From contig NC_056545.1 in assembly GCF_910596095.1 (NCBI RefSeq), forward strand, positions 27,365,067 to 27,429,066: DNA of 64,000 bases, read 5' to 3'. Of the stretch, positions 35,701-47,494 are shown in pieces. The notes beneath the pieces are model-generated. The model saw only the letters and a list, made by a program, of their open reading frames with translations. It was not told the DNA's origin and did no database searches. The position numbers and the translations under genes were made by a program. Position 1 is the first letter of the stretch; each line of letters starts with the position of its first letter. The DNA is from Thunnus maccoyii (Eukaryota; Chordata; Actinopteri; Scombriformes; Scombridae).

Positions 35701-38700
35701 AGAGAACAGAACCCCTGTTGACAACATCCACCACATTACACGGGTCCCCATCTTACCCCTAGGCAAGACTGATACTTTGGACTGTACTGATAAGACAGAG
35801 TGCAACAACAACACAAGGTCAACAGCATTTTAAAATGTGCTCTGCATAATTGTTGCTACAAACCATTTGGCTAATATCTATTTCATAATGTTTTAAAATG
35901 AAATTGATGACTTCAAATATTTTAAAAGCTTATTTAATTCATATAAAGACGTGTCTTGAATTTCACATAAGATCCTTTTTTTGCTTGGGAAGAGATGAAC
36001 CGAGTTTATAATGTGCTTTTAAAAAGCACGTGAGGTCAGAATCTCAAAGCAACATGTTTCAATCAGATAATTAGACCCGTTTGTCTCTGAGGATTAAGTG
36101 GGTCATGACTCTGCTTACATGAGTTAGCCTTTACATCCACACATGATAACACAGCAGTGTCTATTGACTTGTTTACTGTAGTTGAACTGAAGATCCCAGT
36201 CTTCTAGTATTTAGTCTTAAACCAGAGACATCAAAATTCAGTAAAAGACTGGAAACATCTGAGATTAGAGTCATTTTAAATACAGAAGATACAGGAAAGC
36301 AACAGATTTTAAATTAATACACGTTTTAAACAATATTAATGCTAATCCTACTATCATCATCATACTTCTTTTATATACTTTTTAAAATCTGCTTTATGGC
36401 CAACTACAACATCTGCAGGGATGAGAGAACAGGGGGGAAAATATATGAGCTATAAAACTAAAAAATGTATAATAATTAAAGCCAAGACAAGGTAAGATAA
36501 GACAGTTACAGCCGTGAGAACCATAAAAGCAGTACCATATAATAATAAAAGACAGGAGAAGACTGGTACAGAGGTAATAATACTATAATAACAGCAATCG
36601 TAAATTAAGTAACATACATAATATTAATACAGTTTTAAATAATGATAAATGGAGCACCAGTAGAAGAAAAACACTTCTGACACATGCCTCAATCAGAATT
36701 GAGCATTATAAGATTTATATTTGTGTTTGTGTATCGTGGAGCTGGGTGTTGATATTTTATCCTCCTCTGCATCCGTGTATGTAAGAATCAAAAATGATCC
36801 GACTCAGGCTTTGAAGCAGATCCGCCATGTGTGAGGGGACAGACAGTATTATCTGATTAATACTGACTGATTAGATTCAGAAACTTGAATGAGTTTTGCC
36901 TTTAGATAGTTAACTTGACAGGTGTCATTATGGGAAGAAATAGATGTGGATGACATACAAATAAAAGTCCTCTGCTGACACGAGCCCGCTGAACTGCAGA
37001 GATGTCACAGTTTACTTGGTTTATAATGCTGCATATAATCAACACTAATCAGGGTCTGTATGTTTTTTGCAACTAAGGTGAAAGTTATTGGCTTTGCTTT
37101 GGAGGTACTGGGAGTTAAAGTGAAATTATTAGATGTCATATGAATGTAAACCAGATGAAAGATTATAAGTTGTCCTTTCTTCACTCTGTAAAGATAAATA
37201 CAACTGAAGTAATTTCCAAGTATAAAAACCTCTAAAATTCCAGACATCCATCTCACGTATGCACTTCACAGTGAACCATTTCTAGTGTCATCTGACTATA
37301 TGCCACATTAAGTCTGAAACAAAGAGTCAATGTACGGGTGAAGAGAAGCAGTGTCCTTCAGATAGCCTAATTAGTTTCATTGGTGTGTCTCTCCCCACCA
37401 TTTCTAATTACACCATCATCAGCTCAGACGATAAACTCACCAGCTGATGTGTGCTCACTCGGTTTTATGAGAGAAGGACAAAAAAACATTTACACGAGAT
37501 GTTGATGCAAACTCATATGTCACTAAAGCACTCACAGAGAACATACTTCCTTTACATGAGTTCTTTTATTTATAAGAAAACGTTACATTGACATTTTGAA
37601 TTTGCTTCTTTCAAGTGAATCATACTTATGACCACTGAGTTATGGCCATTCACTTTAAATGTCTCATGTTGCTGTAGTTGAAATGTCATCATATTATGCA
37701 GAATCACTCAAAGCAGATATGAATACATGACATCAAAGTTAGAGCACAATTGCACAATGTGTTTAAAGAAATAGTTATACATTTTGGGAAATGCACTTAA
37801 TTGCTTTCTTGCTGTAAGTTAGATGAGAAGATGGATACCACTGTTGTGTTTGTGCTTTAAATGTGAAGCTACAGCCAGCTAAGAGACAGTTTAGCTTCAA
37901 CTGGAAACAGCCCATAGAAATAAAATCCAACACAAATGAGATATAACATGTTATTTAGTGAGCTTTAGAGGTGCTGAGAGGTGGACTAAGCTAAGCTAAC
38001 CGTCTCCCCAATGAGAGTGATTATTGATCTTCTCATCTAAGTAGGTAAGCATATTTCTCAAAAAAAAAAAAATCAAACTATTTCTTTAAAAGCTGTTTAT
38101 GTCAGAGAGAGACAAACAGGCCGCTCATATGGTAGAAGGATTTGGAAACTAAATAAGAGAAAAATGGTAAGATGTGAAAAAACTTATTAATAGTTTTTCA
38201 TAAAAATATTTTATGTGAATTTATAGAAAATTGGCTTAAAATTTGTGGACCAGAGGTGGATTTGTTTTGTTTTTTGTGGGGGGTTTTTTTGCCAAAAATT
38301 GAAAATGGCAGACAATCCATTTAGGCAGAAATGTTTTAATAAAGTTAAACACCACTGCACTTTCTAAACTTTGTTATGAAATCCCAGATCTACAGCACCA
38401 GTCAAAGGTTTGGACAAACCTTCCCAAACCTTTGACTGGTGCTGTAGATCTGGATCCAGATAGACACCACAAAGTGAAGTGAAGCTTGATTTTTGGGCCT
38501 TTGATTCACCAAATGTTTACCAATTAAAAATGGTAAGTCCTTGGCAGGGATAATAGCAATACAGATCATGTCATACTGACGAGCAGACAGGACACTATGT
38601 GATTGGTCACCAGTGGACAGTTCTTTTGTTTGTAAACAGGTTTGGGGCTTATTAGTGGAACTAAAGCCAATGATTAACTTTGTGAGGTGGGGGCCACTAT

Positions 38701-41700
38701 CAGCAGACACACAAAACAATGTACCAGCTTTGCGAACATCCAGTATCATCACTTGTTTTTACAAATCACATCCCAAATGTGATGTGATCAGCTACAAGAA
38801 AATGTTTGACAAAAGAACTGTATCAGTGCTGAGTAAATTCTATCACTCTTCTTTAATAGTAAAAAAGTAAAAAATAAAATAAAATAATAAAAGTAAAAAA
38901 CAAACAAAGAAAATAACAAGAAAAACACACTAAAAACTAAGAAAGTGTGTGAAATCCCTTCTTTGAAGCTGCTTATTTGTCCCTGAGAAGATACTATGGC
39001 TCCCAGATAAAGGCAGATAAAGGGTTTGAATGTGACCCTAAGAGCACTGTGGCCTTGAAATACTAATCTCACACACAGATACACACAGTGAGGGGAGTAG
39101 ATTTGTTTTTGGTTTTTTTACAAGAGGGCACAACACTCGCCGTATGCTGCAAAACAAACCATAGAACATGACAAGCGACTCTTTACTCTTGACAGTGACC
39201 TTTAGTGCTTTTCAGTATCTCTTCCCCATCTGCTCTGGGCCTGTTGAGGCACACAAACAACACTCCACAGGTGAGATAGCTTATCATTTACAGTTGATCA
39301 AGAATCATGTTTCTGACAATACGGGGAAATATTACTCAATGTTCGAGCAATTTATGACATGCCCTGCGGCTTCTTTAAGACCAGAATCACATTACATCTC
39401 AACAGAAAAATCATCATTTCATCAGTGTTTAGCGTCAGGCGTCATCAAAGCATGTCAATGGAGTTCTGATGCAGGGACAAACAAATGGAATTTGCTGTTC
39501 CATATTCCAGGGTGTTTGTAAGTCAACACCAGCAGAGTTTAATTTGACTTTTTTGAGCTTATCACCAATATAAGTGAGCAAATGACTCTCTAATCAATAG
39601 TTTCTGACTCAAAATCAACCAGGGTGACACTGGTGTAGAGGAATATTGCTGAAGTACAGAATTTCACATACATTCATGTACATACAGAGACATGGTACAG
39701 GAACAACAAAACCCCACAGACAGGCCAAAGGCACGCTGTGCTTATCACTCTACATACACTGGCTTCTATATTTGTGTGTGTGTTTTTTTTGCAGTAGAGA
39801 AATACTGTATTGATCCACTGTTTGACAAGGAGGCTCTACTACTGCGAAGTAAGTGTGGTAATGAGTAGTAGCAGTCGTATGGTTGAATAGAAAAAGGTGA
39901 TTTTAGGGGCACACAGTTGGTAGTTGGTAGTTCTACATGTTTTTTGACAGTTTGCAGAGGTCAGAGGCAGGAGGGGCAGGAGGGGAGGAGTAAAGGGTCA
40001 AAGACTGTTGAAACTAAGATATTAAGGCACATGTTTGGGCTGCAGCCAGGTGAGTGACAACAATGCAACACGGCCAGCTCTTTCAGGAAGATCCAGATGA
40101 TTTGCAATAAAATATTCAACACGATTAACCTGCGGTGGTGCCTCTCCCATCCAAAATACATTTGTGCATATGAATCTATATTCAGATCCAGAAACTGAGT
40201 GTCATTTTCTTTTCTTCCCCAGTTGTTGAAGACAGCGGACCTGGACCCCAAACACAACTATGTCCTGGGTTTCCATCCACATGGCGTGCTGGTGGCAGGG
40301 GCCTTTGCCAACTTCTGCACCTATGCCACAGGCTTCAGACAGCTGTTTCCTGGACTTAGAAGCTACCTGCTCATGTTGCCCCTTTGGTTCAGAGCACCAT
40401 TCTTCAGAGACTACATCATGTGTGCAGGTTGGGGCCAGGGACATGTCAGTCAGACTGCCCAATCTCTCTCTCATCCAAATGAGTAGACAGAGTACAGATT
40501 ATACACTTGCAGTAACATAAATGTGATCTAATTTATAGCAAGCATATCTCAAAATGATCAAAAGTCTTAGTTGACTTAATTTGATCATCATGTATCATCA
40601 CTTCTTATTTTCTGTTACAACGCTGCAGGTCTGATTCCTTCTGACAAAGAGAGCGCCAGTTATCCACTCCGCCAGAGGGGTGGTGGCAACGCTGTTGTGA
40701 TAGCAGTTGGTGGGGCCCCAGAGGCCCTTGATGCCCACCCTGGAACCTACAATGTCCTCTTGGCACAGAAGAAAGGCTTCATCAAAATGGCCATGGAGCA
40801 CGGGTAAGAGCAGGGAGCCCTGGGGAAAGAGGACAGTTTTCTGTTAAATACAGCTAATTCTCAGAGGTCTTGTGGTTTATTGAAAGGATTGTGTCAATCT
40901 ATTCATTTTAGGTTTCTTGCGGCTTGAGTGTGGCCTCTTGAAACAGAGGCTTATTCAAGTCCCTCACATGGAATTTCCTGGGAAAGCACATAGTCCGTTA
41001 TGAGATCAATTGAGAATGAGACACAGATGTAAAACACAAAGATTTCAAATACTGAACAATATTACTTAATGAATTAAAAATCCTTTCCTTTACAAAACTT
41101 TTATAGTGCTCATCTGGTGCCAGTCTTCTCCTTTGGTGAGAACGAAGTGTTTGATCAAATAGACAACTCTAGAGGGACCTGGCTTCGATGGATACAGGAA
41201 AGGCTGCAAGGCATCATGGGTATCTCCCTACCTCTCTTCCATGCACGTGGAATTTTTCAGTACTCCTTTGGTCTCATGCCCTACAGAAAACCCATCAATA
41301 CAATCGGTGAGTTTTGAGCTTTGCTCATGTATCACTATCAGGGTGCTACATGGAGCAGGTTACAGTCTGCAGTTAGCTTGCTTCTGCACTGCTTTAATCT
41401 AGGGATTATATGCAATGGTGTCAATTACTTTAAAGACATCCTGCAGTAAATAAAACAATGGATACCTTGCTTTAGAGTTTGTCCTGCTGGCAAAAACCCA
41501 AGCTACATTATCACTGTACCTCTGCTTATGTATTTCACAACCAGCTGTTGATTTTGGCTTGTCATGTCACTTGGCAACATGAGTATTATTAGTCAGATAA
41601 AAAGCAGGGTTGATAGTGAGCAGAGAAAGGTAGAGATGTGGCCCAACGTACATTAGGGCTGCATACCAACCTAATGCATGCCACCATGCTTTAGATAAAC

Positions 41701-41940
41701 AGACTTCCAATGACATCAAACAGAACATATTGCAAATCATAAAATACACTGAGTCTGAGTGTGTTGTCCTGTCACCTCTCTGCAGTTGGACGGCCTATTA
41801 AAGTGGAGAAGAATGAGACGCCAACAGCTGAGGAACTTGATGTCCTCCACCAGCTGTATATGGACGAACTCAGCAACCTGTTTGAGGAGCACAAGGGCAA
41901 CTATGGCGTGGACAAGGACACACACCTGACCTTTGTCTAA
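32642..41940 (+). CDS. mogat2: 2-acylglycerol O-acyltransferase 2 (MGAT2)
   Basis: ER-membrane enzyme that adds a fatty acyl-CoA to 2-monoacylglycerol to make diacylglycerol, the main route of fat resynthesis in enterocytes. Exons: 32642-32735, 33709-33887, 40223-40427, 40629-40803, 41107-41306, 41786-41940; all phases close and give 335 residues (human 334). The start [18 protein letters not shown] corresponds to human MVEFAPLFMPWERRLQT. The neutral-lipid motif FLGLGAP lies in the first membrane segment, a second membrane segment follows, and the catalytic HPHG is at 109-112 in GFHPHGVL. Also present: [23 protein letters not shown] and PYRKPI. The gene is tandem with its paralogue dgat2, 6.4 kb apart, same strand. 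The order next to map6 and uvrag supports mogat2 rather than mogat1 or mogat3. Confidence 0.95.
33709..33887 (+). CDS. mogat2: mogat2 exon 2
   Basis: Acceptor CCCTCAG|CA and donor AAG|GTGAGA; 179 bases. It encodes the second membrane segment, [15 protein letters not shown] and DYFPIK. It equals dgat2 exons 3 plus 4 (108+71 bases), so one intron differs between the paralogues. Confidence 0.95.
34431..35293. repeat. Composite fold-back element with mid-repetitive interior
   Basis: It starts AAAGGAATAGTTTGGC and TTAGCTTAGCACAAAGACTG, and ends with the inverted motifs GCAAGAAAGCAAATAAGCAT and AAAATGCTAAACTATTCC. The interior (34660-34985) carries 'CCTGACTTTTAATCTAG' and 'GGTGAACA...GTAAACATT' motifs of a widespread fish repeat, also seen at 42480-42920. 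A fish retroposon tail (TGGGCTATACAAATAAAATT) sits at about 35140-35232, so several insertions are stacked. Confidence 0.6.
37766..38093. repeat. Fold-back element, most complete copy
   Basis: 328 bases. The left end AAATAGTTATACATTTTGGG and TTGCTTTCTTGCTGTAAGTT is mirrored at the right by GATCTTCTCATCTAAGTAGG and an end reading TCAAACTATTTCTTT. AAGCTACAGCCAGCTAAGAG and ACAGTTTAGCTTCAACTGG in the middle are typical of this fish family. Non-coding. Confidence 0.65.
38384..38453. mobile_element. Tc1-type palindromic MITE, copy 3 (perfect 30-bp arms)
   Basis: Two arms of 30 bases (38384-38413 and 38424-38453) are exact reverse complements around a 10-base loop. The element core TACAGCACCAGTCAAAGG and its mirror belong to the same family as 8440-8521. 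Here the palindrome also runs seven bases into each flank (CCAGATC / GATCTGG). Confidence 0.8.
40223..40427 (+). CDS. mogat2: mogat2 exon 3 (catalytic HPHG)
   Basis: Acceptor TTCCCCAG|TTG and donor GCAG|GTTGGG (weak at +3). 205 bases, the same as dgat2 exon 5. It encodes [26 protein letters not shown] and [13 protein letters not shown]. Confidence 0.95.
40629..40803 (+). CDS. mogat2: mogat2 exon 4
   Basis: Acceptor GCTGCAG|GT and donor CACGG|GTAAGA. 175 bases, identical in length to dgat2 exon 6. It encodes [27 protein letters not shown] and [12 protein letters not shown]. Confidence 0.95.
41107..41306 (+). CDS. mogat2: mogat2 exon 5
   Basis: Acceptor TTTATAG|T and donor ATCG|GTGAGT; 200 bases, one codon shorter than dgat2 exon 7. 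It encodes [35 protein letters not shown] and [12 protein letters not shown]. Confidence 0.95.
41786..41940 (+). CDS. mogat2: mogat2 exon 6
   Basis: Acceptor CTGCAG|TT; 155 bases to TAA, the same length as dgat2's last exon. It encodes [28 protein letters not shown] and the C-terminus LTFV. Confidence 0.95.
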
Positions 41941-42396
41941 ACCATACTGAGGATAGAGTGGATTTGAATGGCTATTTATTTCTTAAGTTCAGATGCTGCA
42001 GGTTCAGATAAATACACCTTTTGATTGGCTCTTTAAACCCTGAATTTGCTCTGGCATGTTAATGAAAGATAGATAAACTGTTATTGGTTGTGCAACACTG
42101 CTATTACTATTTATATAAGGTCGGATTCAACTATGAGAGGAAAGCACTTTTTCGTATAAAGATGTGTGTTCATTTACACTGTCGTTTTTCATGGCAAATT
42201 GTACTGAAGTAACACTAATGACAAAAGTCAAGTTTTCCTCACTTAGTCTCCCAGTTGTGGCATCTGTCTGGGGTTTTGAATTTTGCGCAAGACCTGACAC
42301 TTTCTTAAATAGAGTCATGGGTTGAATTTGATTGCAACACCATATGAAGACACTGTAAAAAAGAAACATAATTTACCGATCACTACAAACATGGAG

Positions 42397-42402
42397 AATA
42401 AA
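42397..42402 (+). terminator. Candidate mogat2 polyadenylation signal
   Basis: AATAAA in GAGAATAAAAATATTG, 457 bases after the mogat2 stop, before the repeat that starts near 42480. An earlier weak variant (GATAAA) is near 42007. Confidence 0.4.
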
Positions 42403-42479
42403 AATATTGTATATACAACTGACACTGACTCAACATTTACTGGCACAATGTTTTGTACAGACATTCATGGTTCCCAGAC

Positions 42480-43003
42480 AATGTATCCAAATGAGTTTGG
42501 TGACTTCTCCTCTGGTGACACCAAATGTCTCAACAACTACTGGATGGATTATCATGAAATTTGGTGCAGACATTCATGTCAGGATGAATTGTAATTGCTT
42601 TGGTGATGCCTTATCTTTTCATCTAACAACATCATCATCAAGTCAACATTTTAATTTGACCAATATGCCCAAATACCTGCAAAAATTATAACATTCTCAT
42701 CTTCCTCAGCCGTGCTTTGTGTTTACTGCTAATGTGAAAATGTCAGCATGCTAACACGCTAAACTAAGATGGTGAACATGATCAACATTGCCCTTGCTTT
42801 AGATCCAAGTCAGCACTGCCATTGTGAGAACATTAGCATTTAGCTCAAAGCATCAACATGCCTAATAACAACCTCATAGAGCTACTAGTGTGGCTGCAGG
42901 CTCTCAGTCTTGTTAGTGGACAGATATGAGTGGTATCGATCTTCTCATCCCACTTTTGGCAAGAATGAGAATAAGTTGTTTTATGTGTTGAACCATTCCT
43001 TTA
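42480..43003. repeat. Mid-repetitive fish element with fold-back end
   Basis: TGAGTTTGGTGACTTCTCCT, then AAATACCTGCAAAAATTAT, then CTAACACGCTAAACTAAGAT and GGTGAACATG are shared with the interior of 34431-35293. The right end TCGATCTTCTCATCCCACTT and TGGCAAGAATGAGAATAAG is a decayed fold-back terminus. Any ORF read across it is fortuitous. Confidence 0.6.
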
Positions 43004-43464
43004 ATATTTGCCTCAATATGTAATTTATTAAAACTGCCTGAAACATAACATAGACATTTTTAAAATGTAAAACAAAATGGAGAAGCACACTCAGATAATT
43101 TATTATTTATCTTTATTATAATTACTGGCTGAGATATGCATTCTGATCAAACTTAATGTGACATGGATCTTCTAGACATTAATAATGTACTATCCAGGAG
43201 ACCCAGGCGCATTAATGATAAGTAATGTAGATCAAACCTGCTGATTAAATTTCATACGTGTATCATTTATTGTTTTATCAGTACTAAGTTCCACACAAAG
43301 TCAAGAGCCTGAATTTGGATCATGTTCCCAAATGATAAGACTGTCTGTGAACTTTGGCAGACTCTTTTTTATGAGGTGACAGGGTTCTGATATTTCCAAA
43401 TGAAATGGGTGGCTGACTGGACAATGCTCTGATCCTTTCAACACAGCCTGGACAAGATTTGCAA

Positions 43465-43534
43465 TGTGTGTAAGTGTATGTGTACGTGTGTGTGTGTACG
43501 TGTGTGTGTGCATGTGTGTGTGTGTGTGTGTGTG
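43465..43534 (+). repeat. GT microsatellite
   Basis: Imperfect (GT)n with TACGTG and CATGTG interruptions, ending in a pure run of about 11 repeats. Confidence 0.9.
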
Positions 43535-45212
43535 TTGGGCTGATAAAAATGCTGACTAAAAGAAAGACTTACAGCAGTACTGTGATGCAAAAGGGACAAA
43601 TAATTGGGTGAATGTTATATTTGAGAATAAAAAGCAAGCACTATAAAGGTGACAGACAGAGATTTGATAGAGAATGAAAGTGACCTGTTGCCTTCACCCT
43701 GATGACCTGAAAGCATTTTAAACCAGCTAGAACTACTGTATTTGGTGGTGTGCAAGAACAAAACTATAAAAGCCAATCTGCAACATTGGACTAAACAACA
43801 GAAAAGACTTTCATGTTATAAACTGCATTCATATATTTGATAATAACAACTTGTCTGTATCAAAGATGAGTAGATTCTGTTATAGATTGACACTCTTCAG
43901 TCATAATCAGAACAGTCCTGACAATCTTAATGTGTCATATCCTCTCCAGAAAGCATTTACAAAGCTGCAATCATAACATGACAAAACTGATGAGAAATCA
44001 GTGCGCCAGGCTTTGTGTTTTAGAAACAGCCATTGCTATTAAGAACATCATTATGATGGGGGCTGTATTAACATGTCACATCTGGGTCTGTGCTTAAGAC
44101 AAAGTTGCGTACAGTTGTTTGGTTGCAGATTCCTCTAAGGTGGTTGTGAGTGAGATCAGGGTAACAACATTATTGACTTATTTTTGAAGAAAGGGGCCAA
44201 AGTACAAGAGAATCAAGGCCCTGTGTTCACTGGATCCTTTGGGTCATATCTTATCTTGGCTTTTTCTTAAAAGAAAACAAACAAGGAGTTCTGGTCCCTT
44301 GAGTCAATACAAATATATATAACAACAGTGGCTTGTTCGTTTGTTATGGATCACAAAGTTTTAACAAATGAAAAGTTGTATTAGGTCTACAAATATGATC
44401 ACATATTGAGTATTTGCGGAGAGGAAGTTTGCATGATAACAAAGTCATATCTGTCGATGACTAAGTATCTGCTCTACAGATACACAGCATGGATTATATA
44501 AGAACATGGAATAATAAAACAACATGTGTGTATAGGTGTGATTAAATGAGGTGTTGCATAATATAGAAAGAAATCATTTAAGAATTGACATGATTGCAGT
44601 GAAAACTAGACTTGAACTAAGCACTTGAACTCATAATTTCCTAACAAAACTGGTAAAACAATCTTTGTCAAATTAACAATTTGAATCATAAATAAAAGAA
44701 AGAAAGAATGAACGATATTAACAGTGGATTGCTGAGAGTTATGTAAAATCGAAAGGTTATATCACTGAACTTTTAATCATCTGATGTCCCAAGTTTTTAG
44801 ATGGAGACATTTCTCAACAGTAGCCTCATGCCAAGGACTGTATAATTGATTTTCATCCAAAAGCAATTTTGATTCTTGGCTCTGGCCCCACCAGATATGT
44901 GCTATCAGTTCAACTTTTTAGGATGAACTGCATAAGATACAAAGTGCAAAAGATCTTTCCAGTAGACTAGGTATAATATTTAATTTGCTGAAATCATAGG
45001 TGTCAAGGACACAGACTGGGGCTGTCCATTTAATGGTTTTCCAGGTTCTAATTCCAGGGGCCAAGGTTTATTTTGAATGTTAAATATTCATACTGGACTC
45101 CTTTTTGAGTCTTCTAACTCTGTTTCTGTAGATTTAATGTTGACTTGGTGTGATATGGTACATTTAGACCTGAGACTTAAGGATGAGTTAAATAAACTGA
45201 ATTTATAATACC

Positions 45213-45914
45213 CAGTGGTGGAAAGTAACCAAGTAAATTTTCTCAAATACTGTACTTGAGTGCAGTTTTGAGGTACTTGTACTTTACTTGAATATTTACA
45301 ATTCATGCTACTTTATCATTTTTACTTCACTGCATTTTAGCGTGGAATATTATACTTTTTACTCCACTTATTTGACAGCTAGAGTCATTGGCAACTTTCC
45401 AGATGAAGATTTTACATTAAAAAACATAATGAGTTTTACAATATTAAAGATTAAACCTGTGGTTCCCAACCTTTTTGGATTGTGATCCCTTATTTAGAAA
45501 TTTCCCCTTTAAAATTGTCAGATTGTTTAATTTAAATAACTGTTTGAGGCCAAAAGAGGTAATACTCGCCACTATTTCACAAAAGAGGCTAAGATTAGAA
45601 AAAAAGGATACATATTAGTGTAGCAGAACTTTGTTTTTCCTACTCCTTTAATCATCTAACTATCTCAGATTTATCTTTAGAGGGGGTCTGACTTTTTGAT
45701 TAGGAATCACTGGACTAAACTACCTAAAACTAGTTCCACTTCGACCAGCTACAACAGTAAAGTCCTATGTAGCCACTGATGCATCAGTATTAATCTAATA
45801 ATGTAATGTTAATAATATATCTGTCACAGCGGACATTTTTCCACAGAACGTGCACTTTAAATTGTACTTAACTAATACTTCAGTACTTAAGTAGACTTTG
45901 AAATGCAGGACTTA
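45213..45914 (+). repeat. 'CAGTGGTGGAAAGTAAC' element
   Basis: It begins CAGTGGTGGAAAGTAACC and continues with ACTGTACTTGAGTGCAGTTT and TGAGGTACTTGTACTTTACT; it ends near GTACTTAAGTAGACTTTGAA and AATGCAGGAC. This is a very common non-autonomous element of spiny-rayed fishes. Other copies are at 59711-60212 (inverted) and 60592-61035. It is interrupted by 45457-45713. Confidence 0.7.
45457..45713 (+). mobile_element. hAT-like non-autonomous element nested in 45213-45914
   Basis: Ends read CTGTGGTTCCCAACCTTTTT on the left and ATTAGGAATCACTG on the right, imperfect terminal inverted repeats typical of hAT-derived elements. Sequence of the host repeat continues on both sides. Confidence 0.5.
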
Positions 45915-46309
45915 AAGGATCTGAATAATTCTCTTGATTTACCAGTAGTTATTGTAGCCATTAGTCCTGCGTCCACTTCTAGCAGGTCCTGGCTCGGTGA
46001 GTGTCTCACAGTGCCAGCTGGCAAACTCAGTCACTGTCAGAGAGCTGGACTCACCTGCAAGCCTGAGCAGATGACAGCTTCTGTAGTCTTACACAATGTA
46101 ATCTACAGCTGCCCGTGCTCCGAGGCCACGAGGGCATGACTGTTCAGCGCAAGTGCAACAAATGTAACAAATATCACAACGTCTCCATTGTTATATGCTC
46201 TGACTATTTACAGTAGCTAGCCCAACGCTGAAATCTGTTCATGCTGTAGTTAGAAATATCATCCAATAATAAGTTCTATCACTCTTATAGGGGACATAAA
46301 GTAATACCA

Positions 46310-47024
46310 TTGGACAACTTGGGCCACTGCGGCCTGATGATGCTGCCCAGCATGGTTCAAACTAGGACAATCCAACTGAAGAGGTGCAGACCATCAAAAC
46401 CAGGGAACTTCCAGCAGACTCCAGCACTCCCTGAGATAAGCACCTCTGAACTAAAAATAAAACAATATAAGGGGCTGGCTTCAAGAAATGTTGCCCTGAG
46501 GGAGCAGATGGCCAGCAAGGAGCTCAGTTGGGAGGAAGAGAAAAAGAAACTGCTGAAGGTTCTAGAGTCTGCAAGGGCTAAGAAGAAACCACCAGAGATG
46601 AATAGAAAAATAGAGGAAAAAGCTACCTTAAGGAAGCTCTGCAGTTCCAGATGGAGACCGAGAAGGTCAAACAATACTGCAGGGCAGAGTGCGATGGAGT
46701 CACTGAAAGGTGAAGAATGACGGGATCAAAGAGACCTGGGAGAAAGAGACTAAAGATATCTAGGTTGTCTTTCACACATAGTGGGAAAACTGGTAGATTG
46801 TGAGATAGGAAGGGGTCGCCACCAAGCTGAAAACTCTGGAGGTGGACTTTGATAGGAAAGTGAACCAGATCATCCATGATCTGATCAACAAAATAACACA
46901 TGAAAAGGAGGCTCTTGTAGAGGAGAATTTGGAGAGCTTGACCCATCTGAGCAAGAAAGAAAGGGAGATCATCCAGAGTGAGACAGAGAGGAAAACAAAG
47001 CACAAAGCTCTGAAAGATCAGTGA
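46310..47024 (+). pseudogene. Broken coiled-coil protein gene copy (intronless)
   Basis: The sequence reads as a Lys/Glu-rich coiled coil in successive frames. One piece (46440-46720) contains LKIKQYKGLASRNVALREQM and KELSWEEEKKKLLKVLESAR; a second (46842-47024) contains FDRKVNQIIHDLINKITHEK and LTHLSKKEREIIQSE. Frame shifts and stops separate the pieces (the frame changes near 46635 and again near 46760-46840), and no splice sites are needed. I do not recognise the parent gene. A decayed retrocopy or dying single-exon gene fits best. It lies between two unrelated lipid genes. Confidence 0.55.
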
Positions 47025-47209
47025 TCAGGTGATCAGAAAGATCCCCTCCCCTTGATTTTCTGTGTACTGAAGATGACCCTTCACCATGTTCATGTACAGG
47101 TATGCCAACAATCAGGAAATATACTATCTTAACAAAAGATTTATGTAAAATATGCAATGCCTTGATCCCTCAATGAAAAGGTAAACACCTCTAAGTCAAC
47201 CTCTAAGTC

Positions 47210-47494
47210 ATCGGTTCTCAAAGCGGGGTACAGGGACCCCCCGGGGTTCTTGAGGGGTTTCCAGGGAGTCCACAGCAAGAAGGGGAATAATTTATTTTCA
47301 CTATAATTCCATCCATAACACAATGCGTGACTGTTTTGGTCATGGGTTTCATACACTTTCTGTAATAAAACATCTAAAAGCAAAAGTCTCATCAGATGGG
47401 AGACCCTGGGACAAAATCTTATTAAATTGAAGTCTGTGGTCTAATTTGTGTCAGTTTAGGGGTCCTTGACCTTAAAAAGTTTGAGAACAACTGC
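47210..47494. mobile_element. hAT-like non-autonomous element
   Basis: 285 bases with ends TCGGTTCTCAAAGCGGGGTA and GTTTGAGAACAACTG, imperfect terminal inverted repeats. GGGACCCCCCGGGGTTC and GGGGTCCTTGACCTT follow inside, again as inverted partners. No coding capacity. Confidence 0.6.

Larger units (their letters stand above)
33888..40222 (+). other. mogat2 intron 2 (6.3 kb, repeat-rich)
   Basis: The intron holds a composite fold-back element (34431-35293), a fuller fold-back copy (37766-38093) and a near-perfect hairpin MITE (38384-38453). No additional exon was recognised, and exons on both sides join in phase. Confidence 0.85.

Noticed and set aside
45903..46139. ORF with a TASVVLHNVI segment resembling the end of Harbinger-type transposases (A-VLHN)
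   Set aside because: Only about ten residues are suggestive and the rest shows no similarity. Too weak to annotate as a transposon.
46357..47005. Minus-strand Phe/Ser/Leu-rich ORFs
   Set aside because: Reverse shadows of the Lys/Glu-rich coiled-coil relic on the plus strand.
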